Shown here: positions 59,571 to 64,000 of the stretch, one piece after another
Position numbering within the stretch: the stretch's first letter is position 1
Layout of the letters: each line of letters starts with the position of its first letter
Source: Malurus cyaneus samueli
Lineage: Eukaryota > Chordata > Aves > Passeriformes > Maluridae
Length of the DNA: 64,000 nucleotides
Direction: 5' to 3'
Assembly: GCA_009741485.1 (NCBI GenBank)
Contig: CM019230.1
Coordinates: 7,727,909 to 7,791,908 of the forward strand
Made by a program: the position numbers and the translations under genes
Notes under the pieces: model-generated
Told to the model about the DNA's origin: nothing
Database searches by the model: none
The model's input: the letters and a program-made list of their open reading frames with translations, nothing else

Positions 59571-60179
59571 TCATTCCTCCGCTCCCCATGCTGTTGCCTA
59601 GCCACACTCCCATCACCCTGGGCTGCTGCTCTGGTGTTTTAGACCCTATTTCTCAGCCATACCCCATTGTCCAGACCCTCCTGCCAGCCACAGCACTGGA
59701 GGAGAGCTCTGCCAGGTCCCCTGGAACGAGCCAGCTTGGAGGCTTGGTGAGAAAAAGGCAAAAAGATAAACAAGCATTTTACAGGTGATAATTCAAGTAC
59801 TGAATTAAAGTTAAATACGAGCCTAAGGGCAAGAACAGGCCTGGGCGGCAGTTGGGGCTTGGCTGAGCAGAGCCAGAGCCAAATTCATCCAGCAGCTTTC
59901 TAAGGTGGACATTAGATACCCTTAGAACACTCTGGATGTGAGCCAGGATGGTGGGGAGCAGCGTGTGTGCTTCCAGATCAGGTATTTCAGGTAAAATTTA
60001 CAACTGACACCAGCAAACAGCACATTTCTTTCCTAAACAACATTGCCAGTGTCTGGGCCACTGTGATGAGAAATAAAACTCCCCAGTGAGGATCTCTCTG
60101 GATGTTTTTATTTGGTAAGGACACAAGGCTGGAAGACTTTTTAGCAGGCCATGGCTGTATCTTATTCTTTTTATTCTCA
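59571..60179. other. Unique non-coding DNA
   Basis: Nothing recognisable. Confidence 0.4.
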
Positions 60180-60600
60180 TGCTAAATCCCCTTCAGAGAA
60201 AGTTAAATATGCTCTCAGTGCTCCCCATAGGTCCGGTGGCTATCGCTGCAGCCCATATGTCATATCACAACAGAGAGAAGGCAGGAACTCATCTTGAAAG
60301 AGAAAAGAAAAAAAACCCTTTAACAATATAGCCCACATTCAATATTATTATTTCAAGAGTATTATTTCAGTGGAGGCTTTCATAATGACTTACTGACCTA
60401 AACTATTAAAAACCATCCCCATGTCTGCAGTGGAACAGATGAAGTGCTCCAGAAATAGCTACAATTCAGGGATACATATATTATACACTCTGCAAATTTG
60501 TTGAGGAACTTTTATAAGAGGGCTATAGAAAATTAAATTAATTATTAATTCAGACCAGCAATATCTTTTCCCTCATCTCCTCCTAATACCATACAGGTGG
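60180..60600. promoter_or_regulatory. Candidate conserved non-coding element
   Basis: Balanced then AT-rich non-repetitive block, including CCGGTGGCTATCGCTGCAGC near 60233 and AAATTAATTATTAATTCAGA near 60535. Inference from texture. Confidence 0.24.
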
Positions 60601-63039
60601 CCTGTGCTGTCCTATTCTTCCGTGCAGGATTTTCCCTGCTAAAGTTCTTTTGCCTTTCTGTGCTAAAGGAGTCTGTGGGAGGCTGCAGTATGCAAAGAAT
60701 TTGTTTTAAGAAAGGCAAAATGTTAGATCCCTCAAAATCAGCTACTAACCAGTGGGAGACACAGAGATACTGGCCAAAAAAAAAAAAATCTTGTTTTATT
60801 CAAGTATATCCTCATTTCCTGTGAAATTAAATTTGCATTTCTTTTGGGGTAGAGGAAAAAGGAAGTGGGGAATTAAAGTCCAGAGCAAGCTAGTGCAGGG
60901 ATAAAATATAAAACTCTACTGGGACTTCCAGCTTTTAGGCACAGCAGGAAACTCAATACAGATTTACTTAAAATAGGTTAACAAGGCAGTTTGCCATCAT
61001 CTTCTTTTAGCACTAGAGGACTCTGCTTTCGAAGGACACAATTAAGGGAGAGAAGGAAGAATCAGGGCTCAGTGGTGCATTTCCAGTGTTCCCTTCCGCT
61101 GCAGTTGGAGCAAATAAAGTCTTTCTGCTTTATTTTAGTATCAGAAATATGGAGAGAACAGGCAAGTGGGGCAAAGCTGCACAGGCCTGTGCTCCACCCT
61201 TCTCAAAGAGCTGCTGAAAACTCGAGGATGGGAACCACAGGCAAACACAGAGCACAGCTGCCATCCCAGGCTTCAAATGCAGCCCAATTTCACATCCCTC
61301 TGCTCCCTCTGAGAATCTCCACCAGTGCTGAGCAGCTAAAAACCCACTACCAGCAGTCAATTACCAGTGGCATTCCCAGAAAAAGCTTTTGGGATGTCTT
61401 AGGAGCACGACAGCACCAACATCGACTTGCTGCAGATTTGCACTCTATGCCATCTCTCTGTGTTTGTATCAAATGCTGAAAACTCAGCAGGTTCTCAATG
61501 CCATTTCCCTAAAGACAGCAATAGCTCACCCCAAAGAGCAAACACCACCCTAAAAGCTCACACATACCCAGGTACTGGCTCAGTGGTGTGGCTGTATGAA
61601 AACCCTGCCAAAACACATTTTTAATAGGCAATTTTAAAAATCCTGAGTGGAGGAAAAACCCAAACACACAGAACATTTGTTGAGCAGTCATTGACTCCAA
61701 CTTGGCTCCCCCAATTCTCTGTTGTTTCCATCTCTTGGGCCGGCACAGGAGTGTCCTTGAGTTTGGGGCTGCAGAGGAATTGTTTGTGTAAAATGGGAGA
61801 GCAGGAGCTCAGCACTGTCTGTGGAGTCTGGAGTTAAACACTGGAGAATCACAGGGGTACAGAGACACGGAAATAGAGAAACTGAAATCCTGAGGCATCA
61901 TTGAGGGTGAGGGTGCTGGCAGAGCTCATGTGAAGGCACAGCTCCTCTGCCACCTGCCCATTGAGGGTTTCCTCTCATTGCCAAAGCCAAATCAGTCCCT
62001 TTCACCTGGAGCTAGAACTGCATGAGCTCCAGGACATTACAGAAGAATTTCCTCCCCTTTGGTGCATGGATTGTCCATAAAAACACAGCAAACAACCCAG
62101 CAAAGGATCAGAGGCTGGATGGGGTGTGTGGAAATGCAGAGCCCTGGGCACGGTGCCTTTCAGACGTGTTTGCCCAAGGGAAGGGCAGTGAGAGGGGCTG
62201 ATGTGGTCACCTCTGGGCAGTGGGGCTGGGGTCAGGAACTGCCCAGGGCTTGTGACAGGCTCAGGGTCGGGGCATGACCCATAGAGTGACCTCAGCTGTG
62301 GGAAGGCAGCAAGCTTTTACTAAAAACAAACTGTTCTGTGTGCCAGCAGCTCCACAACCCAACGGGAGCAAAGAGCTCTGCAGCAACCACCAGCCTGGAG
62401 ACACAGGAGATCAGATCAGCTCTGCAGGACCACATAAGCTCACCTGCACCCCAGACTGCCTCCAGGTTTATGGGGAAAACAAATGAGGAGGAGTTCCTGT
62501 AAGGAAAACAGTCACTGAAAATTATTACTGATTTATTTCCCCATGAAAAGATGGCATTTTGTAGAGCCTTCTGTTCAAGAACAGCCAAAATGTCAATGAA
62601 ACACATTTAATTCTCTTGTTTATGATAATTATGCAGTAGTTTGTCTGTTGTGACTGGAGTGAACCTTCAAAAATAGTAGGTGAATAGTAGGTGAAATGCT
62701 GATTTTTGAAGTAATGGCATCTACTAAATACTGATCAAAACAATTTATTATCTTCTGCAAAGAATTACACCTTCTCTAACAGACATCTGCCAGTTTGATG
62801 TCATGAATAAAACAGAGAGATGGATAAGGCAGTCAAACTGAATAAGCAACTGATAAGCATAAGGCAATCAAACTGAATATTCAGAACTCCAAAATCTTAA
62901 ATTTTGAAACGAATTTCTCAGAACTGAATAATTCTGAGGGCTTAATTAAAAAAAAAAAATAAGGTTTTTCACCAAATAATGAATGGAGGGAGTTATATCT
63001 GGAAATAGTTCTATTTTTGGTGAGATATGAAGCCAAAGC
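60601..63039. other. Unique non-coding DNA
   Basis: A short poly(A) run lies at 60776-60788. AT-rich phrases at 62590-63020 might be constrained. The 60991-61479 frame (162 codons) has no recognised domain. Confidence 0.4.
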
Positions 63040-63425
63040 TTCAGCAAGAATAAGGTGAAGTCTTGGGTGTCAAGTGGAGGAACCTCAGGAGAGAAAAGGA
63101 GGATGAGGAGAGGCTTTATTGCTCCCCACAGCCCCCTGACAGGAGGTGGGAACTCAGGCCCTTCTCACAGGTACCAGGACAAGAGAAATAGAATCAGGCT
63201 GCACCAGGGAGGTTTAGGCTGGATATCAGGAAAGATTTGTTCACCAAAGCATTGTCGAGCACCAGAAGAGGCTGCCCAGGGAAGAGGTGGAGTCACCATG
63301 ATTTGAAAATCGTGTAAATGTGGCTCTTAGGGACATGGTTTATTGTTGGCCTTGGCAGTGCTGGGAAAGCCGTTTGACTCTTGGTCTTAAGGTCTTTTCC
63401 AAACTAAATGACTCCATGATCACCT
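63040..63425 (+). mobile_element. CR1 LINE 3' fragment
   Basis: Plus-orientation CR1: AACCTCAGGAGAGAAAAGG (63090), GGAGGTTTAGGCTGGATATC (63208), GAGGCTGCCCAGGGAAGAGG (63268), and the 3' end TTAAGGTCTTTTCCAAAC, TAAATGACTCCATGATC. Diverged and 5'-truncated. Confidence 0.9.
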
Positions 63426-64000
63426 AGTTAAAATCACTGGATTATCCCAGGTGAGCTGAAGCTCCTCAGGATGGCTCATAATTAAGTCCAGAAGCTCAGC
63501 CTGGATGTGCAAAGTGGCTTCAACAGGGAGAAGCGCCTTTCACACCTCGTCACTGTGCATTAGAGATCTGTTCCAACAAAATTATCCCTTCAGCATCCCT
63601 CGTGTTGAACGCGGATTCACATTAGTCATCCCCGAAAGAGAAGGCAGTGAATGGTCTTTATCCACTTAATGAGGGTGGTAATCACTTTATTCCAATGGGT
63701 ACAGCCTGTAGCCCTCATACAGTCTGTAAAACCGAAAGGATCCTTCTCACACTTCCAACTTCCTCTTTGGTTTGAGAAAAGGCAGGTAATTTTTAGTAGA
63801 AATTGGGCTGTTTCAACCACAGTTGCTTTTCTTGTCATTTAATGCAACTGTCTACAAGTTTAATAAAACCAAAATCTGTTGTATGAACACACTTGCTGTC
63901 CTTAGTACCTGCTGTTGGTTTATTCTGAAGTGTTTTACTGCAAAGATGCTCTTCAATGATCCCAAATTGTGACACCAGAGCGCAGACAGACCTCAGGAGA
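63426..64000. promoter_or_regulatory. Unique DNA with a candidate conserved block (about 63540-63850)
   Basis: Non-repetitive sequence with a CpG-bearing segment (AACGCGGATTCACATTAGTC near 63608) and AT-rich phrases (TCCACTTAATGAGGGTGG near 63660). Enhancer-like texture only. Continues beyond the window. Confidence 0.25.

Overview
This window looks like vertebrate nuclear DNA, most likely from a bird and probably a passerine. The main evidence is about ten truncated chicken-repeat-1 (CR1) LINE fragments in both orientations. Several keep the characteristic CR1 3' end: a pyrimidine-rich 'TTCCAACC'-like block followed by short ATTCTRTG-type tail repeats. There are also two same-strand solo LTRs of one endogenous retrovirus family, a second LTR-like element, and many microsatellites and minisatellites. 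The sequence shows no operons, ribosome binding sites, tRNA genes or rRNA genes, and no bacterial or phage organisation.

I found no protein-coding exon I can support. The open frames are short, overlap on both strands and look like no protein family I recognise. The longest ones (around 29.0-30.0 kb) are artefacts of a 12-bp tandem repeat, and another (57.7-58.2 kb) is antisense to a CR1. The window is best read as intergenic or intronic DNA.

Layout. 1-11.4 kb: two related solo LTRs bracket ordinary non-coding DNA with a CCATC repeat, a 29-33 bp minisatellite, a CR1 with a roughly 400-bp expanded tail, and another CR1. 11.4-28 kb: mostly unique DNA with several AT-rich, homeodomain-motif-bearing stretches that look like candidate conserved non-coding elements. 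28-30 kb: an ATT microsatellite, a CR1, and an 851-nt stretch with no A on the + strand made of a roughly 12-bp minisatellite. 30-38 kb: a G-rich homopolymer tract, a tiny CR1 stub and a CpG-rich patch. 38.3-39.0 kb: an LTR-like element with an internal 52-68 bp tandem repeat. 40.2-40.4 kb: a three-part microsatellite. 42.7-43.6 kb: a minisatellite, then a CpG-rich patch next to an octamer-containing AT-rich segment. 47-50 kb: a poly(A)/poly(T) inverted tract, a CR1 and an A/C-only tract. 50.8-58.2 kb: three CR1 copies, a perfect 20-bp AT palindrome, and a CpG patch next to a cluster of POU-like sites. 58.2-64 kb: unique DNA with several conserved-looking blocks and one more CR1.

The unique segments that look regulatory (AT-rich with TAATTA, octamer and bicoid-class motifs, sometimes beside CpG patches) would fit a gene desert or large intron near a developmental regulator. 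That is inference from composition only; no conservation test was possible. I see no evidence of a novel multi-gene system here. The most unusual features are the repeat architectures.
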